Part shown: positions 15,225-25,044 of the stretch, piece after piece | How the letters are laid out: every line of letters starts with the position of its first letter | How positions within the stretch are numbered: the first letter of the stretch is position 1 | Source of the DNA: Burkholderia latens | Lineage (GTDB): Bacteria; Pseudomonadota; Gammaproteobacteria; Burkholderiales; Burkholderiaceae | Reading direction: 5' to 3' | Assembly: GCF_001718795.1 (NCBI RefSeq) | Contig: NZ_CP013438.1 | Location: 868,001 to 932,000 of the forward strand | Length of the DNA: 64,000 bases | Notes under the pieces: generated by a model | Database searches by the model: none | Told to the model about the DNA's origin: nothing | Seen by the model: only the letters and a program-made list of their open reading frames with translations | Translations under genes and position numbers: made by a program

Positions 15225-17645
15225 TCAGCCGCCGAGGGCCACGACGATGCGACGCCAGGCGCCGTCCCGCACATCGTGTTCGATGCGGGCGCCGCGCACG
15301 GCAAGCGCGCCCTGCAGCGACGCCGGCAAAAGGATTTCGACGCGCTCGGCGGGGCGGTTCATGCGGCCGTCCCAGCGGACGGACACGTCGAGTTCGCCCG
15401 ATGCCGCGCGCCCGGTCTCAATGCGCCACAGCCCGTATTCACCGTCGCGCCAGGCTTCGGTTTCGCCGTCGTCCTCCACACACTCGCCGTGCGCCACGCC
15501 GTCCTCGGTGCGCGGCGCAACGAGGAAGCCGCGTGTGTCCGCGCGCGCGCCGAACCTTTGCTCGGCGACGTTCAGCGGCAGCACGCGGCCTTCGCGCAAC
15601 AGCATCACCGGCGTGTCGAGCGGCGCGGGCAGCGTCACGTCCGCGCCGCCTTCGAACGACTGCGCGCTCGTGCAGCAAATCCAGCGGGCGCCGGACGGCA
15701 GGTAAACCGCACGCTCCGTGCGGCCCGGCTCGACGACCGGCGCGACGAGCAGCGCGTCGCCGAGCATCATGTCGTCGCATGCGTCGTAGCAGCGCGCATC
15801 GCCGGGGAAGTCGGCGAGGGTTGGCCGCAGTACGGGCTCGTAGCGCGTGGTCGACAGCCACAGCAGGTGATACAGGTAAGGCAGCAGCCGATAGCGCTGT
15901 TTGATCAGCGATGCGATCTGCGCGGCGATCTCCGGATACATCCACGGTTCGTTGACGGTGCCGTCGTCATTCCACGAATGGATGCTGAAGCGCGGCATGA
16001 AGATGCCGAACTGCACCCAGCGCAGCAGCAGCTCGGGGGACGGCGCGGGGCCGGAGAAGCCGCCGATGTCGTGGCCGATGTTCGATACGCCCGACAGCGA
16101 AAGCCCGAGTCCCATCTTCAGGTTGTAGCGCAGCGTCTCCCACGACGTGTAGTTGTCGCCGGACCACGTCTGCACGTAACGCTGCATGCCGGCGCCGCCC
16201 GAACGCGACACGAGGAACGGCCGCTGCGCAGGAGCGTGCGCACGCTGCGCGTCGCGCGACGCGCGCATCATCAGCATCGTCTGCAGCACCTTTGCTTCGC
16301 GCGCCGGAAACGGTGCGCCGAAGCCATGCGCGATCGCGTCGGGCGACCAGATCTCGTATTCGTTGTTGTCGTTCCAAGTCGATGCGATCCCGTATTCGAG
16401 GAGCGCCGACGTGACTTGCTCCTGCCACCAGCGATACGCTTGCGGTTGCGTGAAGTCGATGTACGCGCCGACCTCGTCCCAGAACTGCACCCATGCGGGC
16501 TCGCCCGACGCGGAACGGATCAGCAGCCCGCGTTGCGCGGCTTCGTCGAACGCCGGATGATCGCGCAGCAGGCACGGCTTGATGTTCGCGCACAGGCGGA
16601 TGCCGTGGTCCCGGTAGTGCTGCACGAAACCATTCGGATCGGGAAACTTTTCGCGGTTCCAGTTGAACACGTAGCGCTTCGCGCCGATCGACGTGTAGCC
16701 GGACGACAGGTGAAACGAATCGCACAGGATGTCGTGCGCGTCGCACTGTTCGACGAACTGGTTCATCTGCTGCTGCGCGTCGGGCGCATCGGTGTAGCTC
16801 ATCGTGGAGCCCGAATAGCCGAGCCCCCATTTCGGTGTGCGCGCGGGGCGCCCGGTGAGCCACGTGAAGCGGCGGGCGGCCGCGAGCGGTGTATCGGGCG
16901 ATGCGATGAAGTAGTAGTCCAGATCGCCGTGCTCCGCGACGAAATAGCGATAGAGCCCGTGGTAGTTGTCGAGTTCGCGGCCCATGTCGAACGTGCAGTC
17001 CGACAGCGTGTCGTAGAACAGCCCGAAGCCCCCGCGCGCGTCGGGCGACCAGGTGATGTAGAACGGAATGTGCTTGTAGAGCGGGTCGGTGTGCTTCGCG
17101 CTGTAGCCCATCGCGTCGATGTTGCGCATCTCGAAGCGCGCGCCGGTGCGGTCGAGCTCGCCCGCGCGTTCGCCGAGACCGAACACCTTGTCGCTGCGCT
17201 CGCGCGCGACGTAGTGATATGCGCGCTCGTCCCACCAGCCGAAGTTGTACGCCTGCGTTGCACGGTCGGCGAGCACGACGCGCCACGCGCCGTCGGCACC
17301 GCGCATCGACCACGTGCAGCGACCGCCTTGCCGGTTCACCACGACACGAATCTGCGCGGTTTCGATGCGCACGGCGTCGTCGTCTTCGACGAAGTCATAG
17401 TGCGGCAGCGCGAAGCCGCTCAGATCGAGACGGTCGCGTCCGTCGAGCGGAACGTCGTCGAGGCCGGGCGCGATCGTCCACGTGCGCGGGTTGCGCGGCG
17501 TCGCGTCGGGCAGCACGCGCACGCGCACGATGTCGTCCTCGAGCACGAAGAGCTCGACGGTGGCGCCCGCGTCGGACGCGAGCAGGATGCGATTCGCGTG
17601 CCGCGACGCGACGCGGAACACGGGCGGATGAAGAAGCGAAGTCAT
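15225..17645 (-). CDS. GH31 alpha-glycosidase (alpha-xylosidase/alpha-glucosidase type), cytoplasmic
   Basis: This 806-residue protein has an N-terminal beta-sandwich and a TIM barrel carrying both catalytic GH31 signatures. WNDNNE at 424-429 holds the nucleophile D426, and TWSGDN at 493-498 holds the acid/base D497. The family usually reads WNDMNE; here Met is replaced by Asn. There is no signal peptide, so substrates must be imported first. It lies 27 bases downstream of an MFS importer gene and upstream of a porin, forming an uptake-and-cleavage operon. The exact linkage cannot be read from the sequence; alpha-xylosides, alpha-glucosides and sulfoquinovosides are options within GH31. Confidence 0.87.
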   Translation of the reverse strand: MTSLLHPPVFRVASRHANRILLASDAGATVELFVLEDDIVRVRVLPDATPRNPRTWTIAPGLDDVPLDGRDRLDLSGFALPHYDFVEDDDAVRIETAQIRVVVNRQGGRCTWSMRGADGAWRVVLADRATQAYNFGWWDERAYHYVARERSDKVFGLGERAGELDRTGARFEMRNIDAMGYSAKHTDPLYKHIPFYITWSPDARGGFGLFYDTLSDCTFDMGRELDNYHGLYRYFVAEHGDLDYYFIASPDTPLAAARRFTWLTGRPARTPKWGLGYSGSTMSYTDAPDAQQQMNQFVEQCDAHDILCDSFHLSSGYTSIGAKRYVFNWNREKFPDPNGFVQHYRDHGIRLCANIKPCLLRDHPAFDEAAQRGLLIRSASGEPAWVQFWDEVGAYIDFTQPQAYRWWQEQVTSALLEYGIASTWNDNNEYEIWSPDAIAHGFGAPFPAREAKVLQTMLMMRASRDAQRAHAPAQRPFLVSRSGGAGMQRYVQTWSGDNYTSWETLRYNLKMGLGLSLSGVSNIGHDIGGFSGPAPSPELLLRWVQFGIFMPRFSIHSWNDDGTVNEPWMYPEIAAQIASLIKQRYRLLPYLYHLLWLSTTRYEPVLRPTLADFPGDARCYDACDDMMLGDALLVAPVVEPGRTERAVYLPSGARWICCTSAQSFEGGADVTLPAPLDTPVMLLREGRVLPLNVAEQRFGARADTRGFLVAPRTEDGVAHGECVEDDGETEAWRDGEYGLWRIETGRAASGELDVSVRWDGRMNRPAERVEILLPASLQGALAVRGARIEHDVRDGAWRRIVVALGG

Positions 17646-17672
17646 GAAAGCGATTCCTGGTGAAAACGGATG

Positions 17673-18944
17673 TCAGGCGTGCTGCGCAAGCAGCCGTTCC
17701 TGCTTCGACTGGCCGCGAATCAGCACCGCGAGCAGCGTGACGCCGATGATGTCGAACAGGCCGAGGCACGCGAACAGCGGCGCGTAGCCGATCTTGTCGG
17801 CGAGCGCGCCGACCAGCAGCGAGAAGCCGAGCCCGCCGATCCACGCGGCCATGCCCGCGAAGCCGCTGGCGGTGCCGACTTCCTCGGGATCGAACACGTC
17901 GGCGGACAGCGTATTGACGAGCGCGGAGATCATCTGGTGCGCGAAGCCGCCGACGCAGAACAGCGCGATGGCCGTGTACGGCGACGACACGAGCCCGATC
18001 ATCGCCGGTCCGAGCATCAGCACCGCGCCGAGCGCGACGCCGGCGACGCGCGACCACACGAGCGGCAGCTTGAAGCGATTCGCGAGGTAGGGCGACAGGT
18101 AGCCGCCGGCGATGCCGCCGAGGTCGGCCGCGAGGAACGGCATCCACGCGAAGACGGCGATCTGCGTGAGCGCCATGTGCCGCTCGGTCGCCAGATACAG
18201 CGGGATCCAGAAGCTGAAGGTCTGCCATGCGGGTTCCGCGAAGAAGCGCGGCAGCGCGATCGCCCAGAAGCGGCGAGCGGTGACGACGTCGCGAATCCGT
18301 CGCTTCGACACGGCCGGCATCGTGGCCTGGCCGTCGCGGATCAGCGTGCGCTCCTGCGCCGTGATGCGCGGGTGAACGGCCGGCGACCGGTACTGCGTGT
18401 ACCACAGCGCAGCCCACACGAAGCCGAGCGCACCGGTGACCATGAACGCGGATTGCCAGCCGAACCGCATCGAGATGAACACGACGAGCGGCGGCGCGAT
18501 CGCGGCGCCCAGCGACGTGCCCGCATTGAAATAGCCGACGGCAACCGATTTCTCGCGATCCGGAAACCATTCGGCGACCGCTTTCATCCCCGACGGAATC
18601 GCGGCGGCCTCGAACAGCCCGAGCAAGCCGCGCAGGATGCCCAGCGACAACCAGCCCGACGCGAAGCCGTGCGCGACGCCGACCACCGACCACAGCATCG
18701 CGAACAGCGCGAACCCGAGCCGCAGCCCGATCAGGTCGACGACGAATCCGCACACCGGTTGCATGATCGTGTAGCCGATCTGGAACGCGCCGACGATGTA
18801 CGAGTACTGCTGCGTCGAAATCGCGAATACCTGCTTCAGTTCCGGTGCGAGCACCGCGAGGGAATTTCGTGCGAGGTAGTTCAGGATCGTGCCGAGACAT
18901 ACCAGCACGATGATCCACCAGCGCAACGCCTTGACTGTCTTCAC
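17673..18944 (-). CDS. MFS transporter, anion:cation symporter (ExuT/GudP-like) family
   Basis: The protein has 423 residues and twelve predicted helices. The N-terminus (ALRWWIIVLVCLGTILNYLA, then RNSLAVLAPELKQVF) and helix 4 region (SLGILRGLLGLFEAAAIPSG, then MKAVAEWFPDREKSVAVGYF) are characteristic of the ACS family that imports hexuronates, aldarates and related sugar acids. A GTG start at 18944 has an AGGAG ribosome site (18951-18955). The frame is open to 19151, but the extra N-terminus is not MFS-like and covers a palindromic operator. It is the first gene of the operon with GH31 and porin, divergent from an RpiR regulator. Confidence 0.83.
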   Translation of the reverse strand: MKTVKALRWWIIVLVCLGTILNYLARNSLAVLAPELKQVFAISTQQYSYIVGAFQIGYTIMQPVCGFVVDLIGLRLGFALFAMLWSVVGVAHGFASGWLSLGILRGLLGLFEAAAIPSGMKAVAEWFPDREKSVAVGYFNAGTSLGAAIAPPLVVFISMRFGWQSAFMVTGALGFVWAALWYTQYRSPAVHPRITAQERTLIRDGQATMPAVSKRRIRDVVTARRFWAIALPRFFAEPAWQTFSFWIPLYLATERHMALTQIAVFAWMPFLAADLGGIAGGYLSPYLANRFKLPLVWSRVAGVALGAVLMLGPAMIGLVSSPYTAIALFCVGGFAHQMISALVNTLSADVFDPEEVGTASGFAGMAAWIGGLGFSLLVGALADKIGYAPLFACLGLFDIIGVTLLAVLIRGQSKQERLLAQHA

Positions 18945-19057
18945 TGCCGTCTCCTGATCCGTTCGAGCCGCCGCGCAACGGCGGTGTGAGCGGTCTTGTT
19001 TGTACGATGTCCGATGTTGAGGGTCGTCGGTCCGTCGGAATTTCAGCAGAATATCGG

Positions 19058-19136
19058 TGTTCAATCGAACATTTCGCGCTGATCGAAAGCCAATGTTATC
19101 TGATGACTGACCATTTTCGAACATCGTATGTTCGAA
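19058..19136. promoter_or_regulatory. Palindromes with GAACA/TGTTC half-sites upstream of the MFS operon
   Basis: TTCGAACAT (19116-19124) and ATGTTCGAA (19128-19136) are perfect nine-base arms around CGT. A weaker relative, TGTTC-AATC-GAACA, lies at 19058-19071. Both share the TGTTC/GAACA half-site, so one protein could occupy both. They lie 114-192 bases upstream of the MFS start. The candidate protein is the adjacent RpiR regulator or an unlinked repressor; the sequence alone does not decide. Confidence 0.5.
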
Positions 19137-19307
19137 TTCGAATCCGGTCAACGCGAATCTGCATTCGAACGAACGTGATCCGGGTTTTCCCGATGAGCGG
19201 ACGCAGATCAGCTGCCAATGTCCTGCCGAGCGACTGAAACGCGTATCTGCGTGGGCTGCGGCGCAACCGCGGCAGTCCGCGCAAATAGGGCGGGGCGTGA
19301 CAACCCT

Positions 19308-19359
19308 GATGAAAATTTATTTTTTTCCGCGTGATGGAGCGTGTAAATTGATTTTCATC
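19308..19359. promoter_or_regulatory. GATGAAAAT inverted repeat in front of the RpiR gene
   Basis: GATGAAAAT (19308-19316) and ATTTTCATC (19351-19359) are perfect nine-base arms spaced by 34 bases, and a run of seven T follows the first arm. The second arm ends 20 bases before the RpiR ATG. Looping between the two arms, or a hairpin in the leader, would be a plausible autoregulatory device; this is inferred. Confidence 0.4.
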
Positions 19360-19379
19360 TACCTTGCAAATCGATTCGC

Positions 19380-20330
19380 ATGACGCCTCTCGTTTCGCAC
19401 GATGCCGGTCACGATGAATCCGCGATCGCGGAGCGCATCGCGTCGGCCATGCCGCGGATGACGCCGATCCACCGCCGGATGGGCGAGTTCGTGCTCGCGA
19501 ATCCGTTTCGCGCCGCGACGATGCGGATCGACGAACTCGCACAGGCGGTCAACGCATCGATCGCGACAGCGAATCGCTTCGCGAAGGCGCTCGGCTTCGA
19601 CGGCTACCCGGCGATGCGCGCGGCGCTGGTGCGCGGCTTCGAGGCGACGCTTGGGCCGGTCGAGCGGCTGCGTTCCGCGCAGGAGCAGGAACAGGAGAAC
19701 GGCGTGCGCGGCGCTGCGTGGATCGACGCAGTGTTCGACCAGGCCGTCGCGAACATCGAGAACACGCGCGCGCAGCTGGATGCGGCCGACGTCGAAGCCG
19801 CCGTCGAGGCGATCGTCGGCGCGCGGCGCGTGCTGATTCTCGGCGCCGGCTCGAGTGCGTTCCTGACCGGGCTCATGGAGCACGGCCTGTCGGTATGTCA
19901 CGACAACGTGCAGTCGCTGGCATTGCTCGGCGGCCCGTCGCATGCGGCGCGGCGGCTATATACGGCCGACGCGCGCGATCTCGTGATCGCCCTCGCGTTT
20001 CCGCGCTACGTGAAGGACACGATCGAACTTGCGCGCCGGGCGGCGGCGCGCGGTGCGCGTGTGCTCGGCATTTCCGACGGTCCCGGCTCGCCGCTCGCGC
20101 CGATCGCTTCGCTGAACCTGTACGTGAAGGCCGAGCGACGATTTGCAGCCACGTCGGAAGCGGCGGTGCTGACGATGATCGAGGCGCTGATCGATGCGGT
20201 TGCGCTGCGGACGCACCGGTCCGCGAAGTCGGCCGCCGAAATGACCGAATTCCTGCTGCCGTGGCTGGTCCAGCCGCAAGCGGCGCTGCCGGCTGCCAAA
20301 CCTTCTTCCACCGGGCCGAAAAAATCATGA
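19380..20330 (+). CDS. RpiR-family regulator with SIS domain
   Basis: The protein has 316 residues. Residues 15-90 are the RpiR helix-turn-helix (RMGEFVLANPFRAATMRIDE, then LAQAVNASIATANRFAKALG). Residues 130-265 are the SIS sugar-isomerase fold (RRVLILGAGSSAFLTGLMEH) that usually binds a phosphosugar. It overlaps the iaaA start (ATGA) and therefore belongs to the peptide operon that follows, while also sitting divergent to the carbohydrate operon. A SIS effector in charge of a peptide-import operon suggests a signal such as an amino-sugar phosphate from cell-wall turnover, but the ligand is unknown. Confidence 0.85.
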   Translation: MTPLVSHDAGHDESAIAERIASAMPRMTPIHRRMGEFVLANPFRAATMRIDELAQAVNASIATANRFAKALGFDGYPAMRAALVRGFEATLGPVERLRSAQEQEQENGVRGAAWIDAVFDQAVANIENTRAQLDAADVEAAVEAIVGARRVLILGAGSSAFLTGLMEHGLSVCHDNVQSLALLGGPSHAARRLYTADARDLVIALAFPRYVKDTIELARRAAARGARVLGISDGPGSPLAPIASLNLYVKAERRFAATSEAAVLTMIEALIDAVALRTHRSAKSAAEMTEFLLPWLVQPQAALPAAKPSSTGPKKS

Positions 20331-21313
20331 CTTCATCCGCGATCGTCGCGATTCATGGCGGCGCAGGCACGATCCTGCGCGACGCGATGGATTCCGACAC
20401 CGAACGCCAGTACCGCGCGGAGCTGACCGCGATCCTGCACGCCGCGCAGCAGGTGCTCGCCGACGGCGGCAGCGCGCTCGATGCCGTGACCGTCGCGGTG
20501 CGGATGCTCGAGGACTGTCCGCTGTTCAATGCCGGGCGGGGCGCCGTCTATACGGCCGAAGGCAAGCATGAACTCGACGCGGCGGTGATGGACGGCGCGA
20601 CGCTCGCGGCCGGCGCGATCTGCTGCGCGACTCGCGTACGCAATCCGGTCCTTGCCGCGCGACGCGTGATGGAGGCGAGCGAGCACGTGCTGTTCGCGGG
20701 CGCAGGCGCCGACGCGTTCGCGGCCGCGCAGGGGCTCGAACTCGTCGAACCCGGGTACTTCGACACCGAAGCGCGCCATGCGCAATGGTTAAAGGCGCGT
20801 GCGTCGGCCGGTGCGATGCTCGACCACGACGCGGCAACGTTCGCGTTTGGCGCCGCGCGTGCGCCGGAACCGCTCGATCCCGACCGCAAGCACGGCACGG
20901 TCGGTGCGGTCGCATGCGACGTCAATGGTCATGTCGCCGCGGCGACGTCGACCGGCGGCATCACGAACAAGCAGCCGGGGCGCGTCGGCGATTCGCCGAT
21001 CATCGGTGCCGGCTGCTACGCGGACGACGCAACCTGCGCGGTATCGGCGACCGGCACCGGCGAGATGTTCATCCGGCTCGCAACCGCGCACGACATCGCC
21101 GCGCAGATCGCGTATCGCGGCGCATCGCTCGCCGACGCCGCGCACGACGTCGTGATGAACAAGCTGCCGCGCCTCGCCGGCCGCGGCGGGATCGTGGCAG
21201 TCGACGCGCGCGGCAACGTCGCGATGCCGTTCAATACGGAAGGGATGTATCGCGGCTACGCGCGCGTCGGCGAGACGCCGGTGGTAGGCATCTATCGCGA
21301 CGATGCAGCCTGA
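20327..21313 (+). CDS. iaaA: Isoaspartyl peptidase / type III L-asparaginase
   Basis: This 328-residue Ntn-hydrolase precursor begins SSAIVAIHGGAGTILRD and has the autocleavage site HGTVGAVACD, with nucleophile T191 that becomes the N-terminus of the beta subunit. The TSTGGITNKQPGRVGDSPII loop is typical of IaaA. It removes beta-aspartyl residues from isoaspartyl dipeptides and hydrolyses asparagine, probably in the cytoplasm. ATG 20327 overlaps the RpiR stop. It is followed by gsiABCD, as in the E. coli iaaA-gsiABCD operon, which supports orthology. Confidence 0.92.
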   Translation: MTSSAIVAIHGGAGTILRDAMDSDTERQYRAELTAILHAAQQVLADGGSALDAVTVAVRMLEDCPLFNAGRGAVYTAEGKHELDAAVMDGATLAAGAICCATRVRNPVLAARRVMEASEHVLFAGAGADAFAAAQGLELVEPGYFDTEARHAQWLKARASAGAMLDHDAATFAFGAARAPEPLDPDRKHGTVGAVACDVNGHVAAATSTGGITNKQPGRVGDSPIIGAGCYADDATCAVSATGTGEMFIRLATAHDIAAQIAYRGASLADAAHDVVMNKLPRLAGRGGIVAVDARGNVAMPFNTEGMYRGYARVGETPVVGIYRDDAA

Positions 21314-21340
21314 TTGCGGATCGCACGAGGAGAGCTTCGC

Positions 21341-23263
21341 ATGACTTCGAGCCGAAACACTGCCGCGCTGACGTTGCCGGAACAGCGGGTCGTCGCCGTC
21401 GACGACCTGTCGGTGATGTTCCGCCGCGAAAACGCGACGTTCGACGCGGTGCGCAACGTGTCGTTTCACGTCGATCGCGGCGAGACGCTCGCGATCGTCG
21501 GCGAATCGGGCTCCGGCAAGTCGGTGACGTCGCTCGCGCTGATGCGGCTCGTCGAGCATGGCGGCGGCGAGATTACCAGCGGCCGGATCGCGCTGCGGCG
21601 GCGCGGCGGCACGATCGTCGATCTCGCACAGGCGAGCGCGGCGACGATGCGCGGCATCCGCGGCGCGGACATCGCGATGATCTTCCAGGAACCGATGACG
21701 TCGCTGAATCCGGTGTTTACGGTTGGCGACCAGATCAGCGAGGCGATCGCGCTGCACCAGTCGAAGAGCGCGACCGAAGCGCGCGCGGAAGCGCTGCGGC
21801 TGCTCGATCTCGTGCGCATTCCGGAGTCGCGCCGCGTGTTCGTGCGCTATCCGCATCAGCTGTCAGGCGGGATGCGACAGCGCGTGATGATCGCGATGGC
21901 GCTGTCATGCCGGCCTGCGCTGCTGATCGCCGACGAGCCGACGACCGCGCTCGACGTGACGATCCAGGCGCAGATCCTCCAACTGATCCGCGGCCTGCAG
22001 GACGAAATGAACATGGGCGTGATTTTCATCACGCACGACATGGGCGTGGTCGCCGAGGTGGCCGATCGCGTGCTCGTGATGTATCGCGGCGAGAAGGTCG
22101 AGGAGGGTGAGTCCGAGCGGATCTTCACGACGCCCGCGCATCGCTACACGCGCGCGCTGCTCGCGGCGGTGCCGCGTCTCGGTTCGATGCACGGCACCGA
22201 TGTCCCCGAGAAATTTCCGCTGCTGAAAGTGGACGGCACGAGCGTGGCCGCGTCCGCGCCTGAGGCGGACGATGCACGCGACGCAGGCGGCGCACCAGCC
22301 GACAGGCAGCCGCACGTCGATCCCGAGGCGCCGCCGATCCTGCGCGTGCGCGACCTCGTCACGCGCTTTCCGGTGAAGAGCGGCGTGTTCGGGCGCGTGT
22401 CGCAGTACGTGCATGCGGTCGAGCGGGTGAGCTTCGAGCTGCGCGCGGGCGAGACGCTCGCGCTCGTCGGCGAGTCGGGCTGCGGCAAGTCGACGACCGG
22501 TCGCTCGCTGCTGCGTCTCGTCGAATCGCAGAGCGGCGCGATCGAGTTCGACGGCCGCGACATCGGCGCGCTGAAGGGGGCGGACCTGCAGGCGCTGCGC
22601 CGGAACATCCAGTTCATCTTCCAGGATCCGTTCGCGTCGCTGAACCCGCGGCTGACCGTCGGTTTCTCGATCATGGAGCCGCTGCTGGTGCACGGCGTCG
22701 CGAGCGGCCGCGACGCGCAGGCGCGCGTCGACTGGCTGCTCGACAAGGTCGGGCTGCCGCCGGAGGCCGCGCGCCGCTATCCGCACGAGTTCTCGGGCGG
22801 CCAGCGTCAGCGGATCGCGATCGCACGCGCGCTCGCGCTGAACCCGAAGGTCGTGATCGCCGACGAATCGGTGTCGGCACTCGATGTGTCGGTGCAGGCG
22901 CAGATCGTCAACCTGATGCTCGACCTGCAACGCGAACTCGGTGTCGCGTATCTGTTCATCTCGCACGACATGGCCGTGGTCGAGCGCATCAGCCATCGCG
23001 TCGCGGTCATGTATCTCGGCCAGATCGTCGAGATCGGCCCGCGCCGCGCGGTGTTCGAGGCGCCGCAGCATCCGTATACGAAGAAGCTGATGAGCGCGGT
23101 GCCGGTGGCCGACCCGGCGCGCCGGCACGCGCCGCGCCAGCTCGCGGCCGACGAGATTCCGAGTCCGATCCGCGCGGCCGGCGACGAGCCGGCGGTTGCG
23201 CCGCTCGTCGCGGTCGGTCCCGATCATTACGTCGCGACGCATCGCGTCGGCGGCGCGTATTGA
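21341..23263 (+). CDS. gsiA: Glutathione/peptide ABC importer, double ATPase GsiA
   Basis: This 640-residue protein has two fused ABC domains. The first has Walker A GESGSGKS at 54-61 and signature LSGGMRQRV. The second has Walker A GESGCGKS near 376-383 and signature FSGGQRQRI. Both are followed by the oligopeptide-transporter C-terminal motif ([24 protein letters not shown]). This is the GsiA layout that energises GsiBCD. ATG 21341 follows a GAGGAGAG ribosome site; an in-frame start at 21314 lacks one. A 151-base gap before gsiB holds only its own ribosome site and no gene. Confidence 0.92.
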   Translation: MTSSRNTAALTLPEQRVVAVDDLSVMFRRENATFDAVRNVSFHVDRGETLAIVGESGSGKSVTSLALMRLVEHGGGEITSGRIALRRRGGTIVDLAQASAATMRGIRGADIAMIFQEPMTSLNPVFTVGDQISEAIALHQSKSATEARAEALRLLDLVRIPESRRVFVRYPHQLSGGMRQRVMIAMALSCRPALLIADEPTTALDVTIQAQILQLIRGLQDEMNMGVIFITHDMGVVAEVADRVLVMYRGEKVEEGESERIFTTPAHRYTRALLAAVPRLGSMHGTDVPEKFPLLKVDGTSVAASAPEADDARDAGGAPADRQPHVDPEAPPILRVRDLVTRFPVKSGVFGRVSQYVHAVERVSFELRAGETLALVGESGCGKSTTGRSLLRLVESQSGAIEFDGRDIGALKGADLQALRRNIQFIFQDPFASLNPRLTVGFSIMEPLLVHGVASGRDAQARVDWLLDKVGLPPEAARRYPHEFSGGQRQRIAIARALALNPKVVIADESVSALDVSVQAQIVNLMLDLQRELGVAYLFISHDMAVVERISHRVAVMYLGQIVEIGPRRAVFEAPQHPYTKKLMSAVPVADPARRHAPRQLAADEIPSPIRAAGDEPAVAPLVAVGPDHYVATHRVGGAY

Positions 23264-23414
23264 CGTGAGTGGAATCGAGGTGTGTTGAATTGAGTGCCCG
23301 CGGGCCGGTCGCGTCGTGACAGTCCCGCAAGCGCGCGATGCGCGCAACGCAGCAGGAAGTCGAAACCGAAACGCCCGAGAGGCGTCACCGATTCACCAAC
23401 AGGAGCCCAGCAAC

Positions 23415-24977
23415 ATGAACAAGCCGCATTCGTTCCCGATGTTTCGTCCGCGTGCATCCCTCGTCGCGCTTGCCGGTGCGTTCGCGCTGACGGCCGCGCT
23501 GCCTGCGTTCGCGCAGCAGAACGTGGTGGTCGCGGTGTACTCGACGTTCACGACGATGGACCCGTACGACGCGAACGACACCGTGTCGCAGGCCGTCGTC
23601 AAGTCGTTCTACGAAGGGTTGTTCGGTTTCGACAAGGACATGAAGCTCGTGAACGTGCTCGCGACGAGCTACGAAGCGAGCCCCGACGCGAAGACGTACA
23701 CGGTCAAGCTGCGCCCGGGCGTGAAGTTCCACGATGGGACCGACTTCAACGCTGCCGCGGTGAAGGCGAACTTCGACCGTGTGACCGATCCGGCGAACAA
23801 GCTGAAGCGCTACGGGTTGTTTCGCGTGATCGAGAAGACGGAAGTGGTCGATCCGATGACGGTGCGCTTCACGCTCCGCGAGCCGTTCTCCGCGTTCATC
23901 AACACGCTCGCGCATCCGTCGGCGGTGATGATCTCGCCGGCCGCGCTGAAGAAGTGGGGGCGCGACGTGTCGCTGCATCCGGTCGGCACCGGGCCGTTCG
24001 AGTTCGTCGAATGGAAGCAGACCGACGACATGAAGGTGAAGAAGTTTGCCGGCTACTGGAAGAAGGGCTACCCGAAGGTCGATTCGATCGACTGGAAGCC
24101 GGTGGTGGACAACAACACGCGCGCGGCGTTGCTGAAGACCGGCGAGGCCGACTTCGCGTTCACGATTCCGTTCGAGCAGGCGGCCGACCTGAAGAGCAAT
24201 CCGAAGGTCGAGCTGATCGAGCGGCCGTCGATCATCCAGCGCTACATTTCGCTGAACACGCAGAAGAAGCCGTTCGACAATCCGAAGGTGCGCGAAGCGC
24301 TGAACTACGCGGTCAACAAGGAAGCGCTCGCGAAGGTCGTGTTCGCCGGCTATGCGACGCCGCAAACGGGCGTCGCGCCGGTTGGCGTCGAATACGCGAC
24401 GAAGCTCGGGCCGTGGCCGTACGATCCGGCGAAGGCGCGTGCGCTGCTGAAGGAGGCCGGCTATCCGAACGGCTTCGAATCGACGCTGTGGTCCGCGTAC
24501 AACCATTCGACGGCACAGAAGCTGATCCAGTTCGTGCAGCAGCAGCTCGCGCAAGTCGGCGTGAAGGTGCAGGTGCAGGCGCTGGAGGCCGGCGAGCGGG
24601 TCGCGAAGGTCGAGAGCGCGCAGGATCCGGAGACTGCGCCGGTGCGGATGTACTACAGCGGCTGGTCGGCGTCGACGGGCGAGGCGAACTGGGCGCTGTC
24701 GCCGCTGCTCGCGTCCACGTCGGCGCCGCCGAAGCTCTACAACACCGCGTACTACAAGAACGCCGCCGTCGACGACGATCTCGCGAAGGCGCTCGAAACC
24801 ACCGACCGCGCGAAGAAGGCGTCGCTGTACGCGGACGCGCAAAAGCAGGTGTGGACGGACGCGCCGTGGATCTTCCTCGTGCAGGAGAAGATCGTGTATG
24901 CGCGCAGCAAGCGCCTGCACGGGATGTACGTGATGCCGGACGGTTCGTTCAACTTCGACGAAATCTCGGTGAAATGA
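23415..24977 (+). CDS. gsiB: Periplasmic glutathione/peptide-binding protein GsiB
   Basis: The protein has 520 residues. The signal peptide [20 protein letters not shown] continues to cleavage after AFA (about residue 34). The mature part has the family 5 solute-binding signatures ([20 protein letters not shown] and the [18 protein letters not shown] segment). It delivers peptides such as glutathione to GsiCD. AGGAG at 23401-23405 supports ATG 23415. In an operon with isoaspartyl, D-amino and beta-peptide hydrolases, its ligands may be isopeptides rather than glutathione alone. Confidence 0.9.
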   Translation: MNKPHSFPMFRPRASLVALAGAFALTAALPAFAQQNVVVAVYSTFTTMDPYDANDTVSQAVVKSFYEGLFGFDKDMKLVNVLATSYEASPDAKTYTVKLRPGVKFHDGTDFNAAAVKANFDRVTDPANKLKRYGLFRVIEKTEVVDPMTVRFTLREPFSAFINTLAHPSAVMISPAALKKWGRDVSLHPVGTGPFEFVEWKQTDDMKVKKFAGYWKKGYPKVDSIDWKPVVDNNTRAALLKTGEADFAFTIPFEQAADLKSNPKVELIERPSIIQRYISLNTQKKPFDNPKVREALNYAVNKEALAKVVFAGYATPQTGVAPVGVEYATKLGPWPYDPAKARALLKEAGYPNGFESTLWSAYNHSTAQKLIQFVQQQLAQVGVKVQVQALEAGERVAKVESAQDPETAPVRMYYSGWSASTGEANWALSPLLASTSAPPKLYNTAYYKNAAVDDDLAKALETTDRAKKASLYADAQKQVWTDAPWIFLVQEKIVYARSKRLHGMYVMPDGSFNFDEISVK

Positions 24978-25044
24978 CGGCGGTCAGCCCGCTGTGCGGC
25001 GCCGGCGGCACAAGCTGCCGGCGCGCTGATTCGATCGGTGCCCC

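Larger units (their letters stand above)
18945..19379. other. 435-base divergent control region between MFS and RpiR genes
   Basis: No gene is visible. The region holds several dyads (annotated separately) and an AT-rich segment from about 19308, unusual for this genome. It must contain the promoters of the carbohydrate operon (minus strand) and of the RpiR-led peptide operon (plus strand). Confidence 0.6.

Noticed and set aside
15276..17663. A 795-codon open frame opposite the GH31 gene
   Set aside because: It is an antisense shadow; the GH31 catalytic motifs are all on the minus strand.
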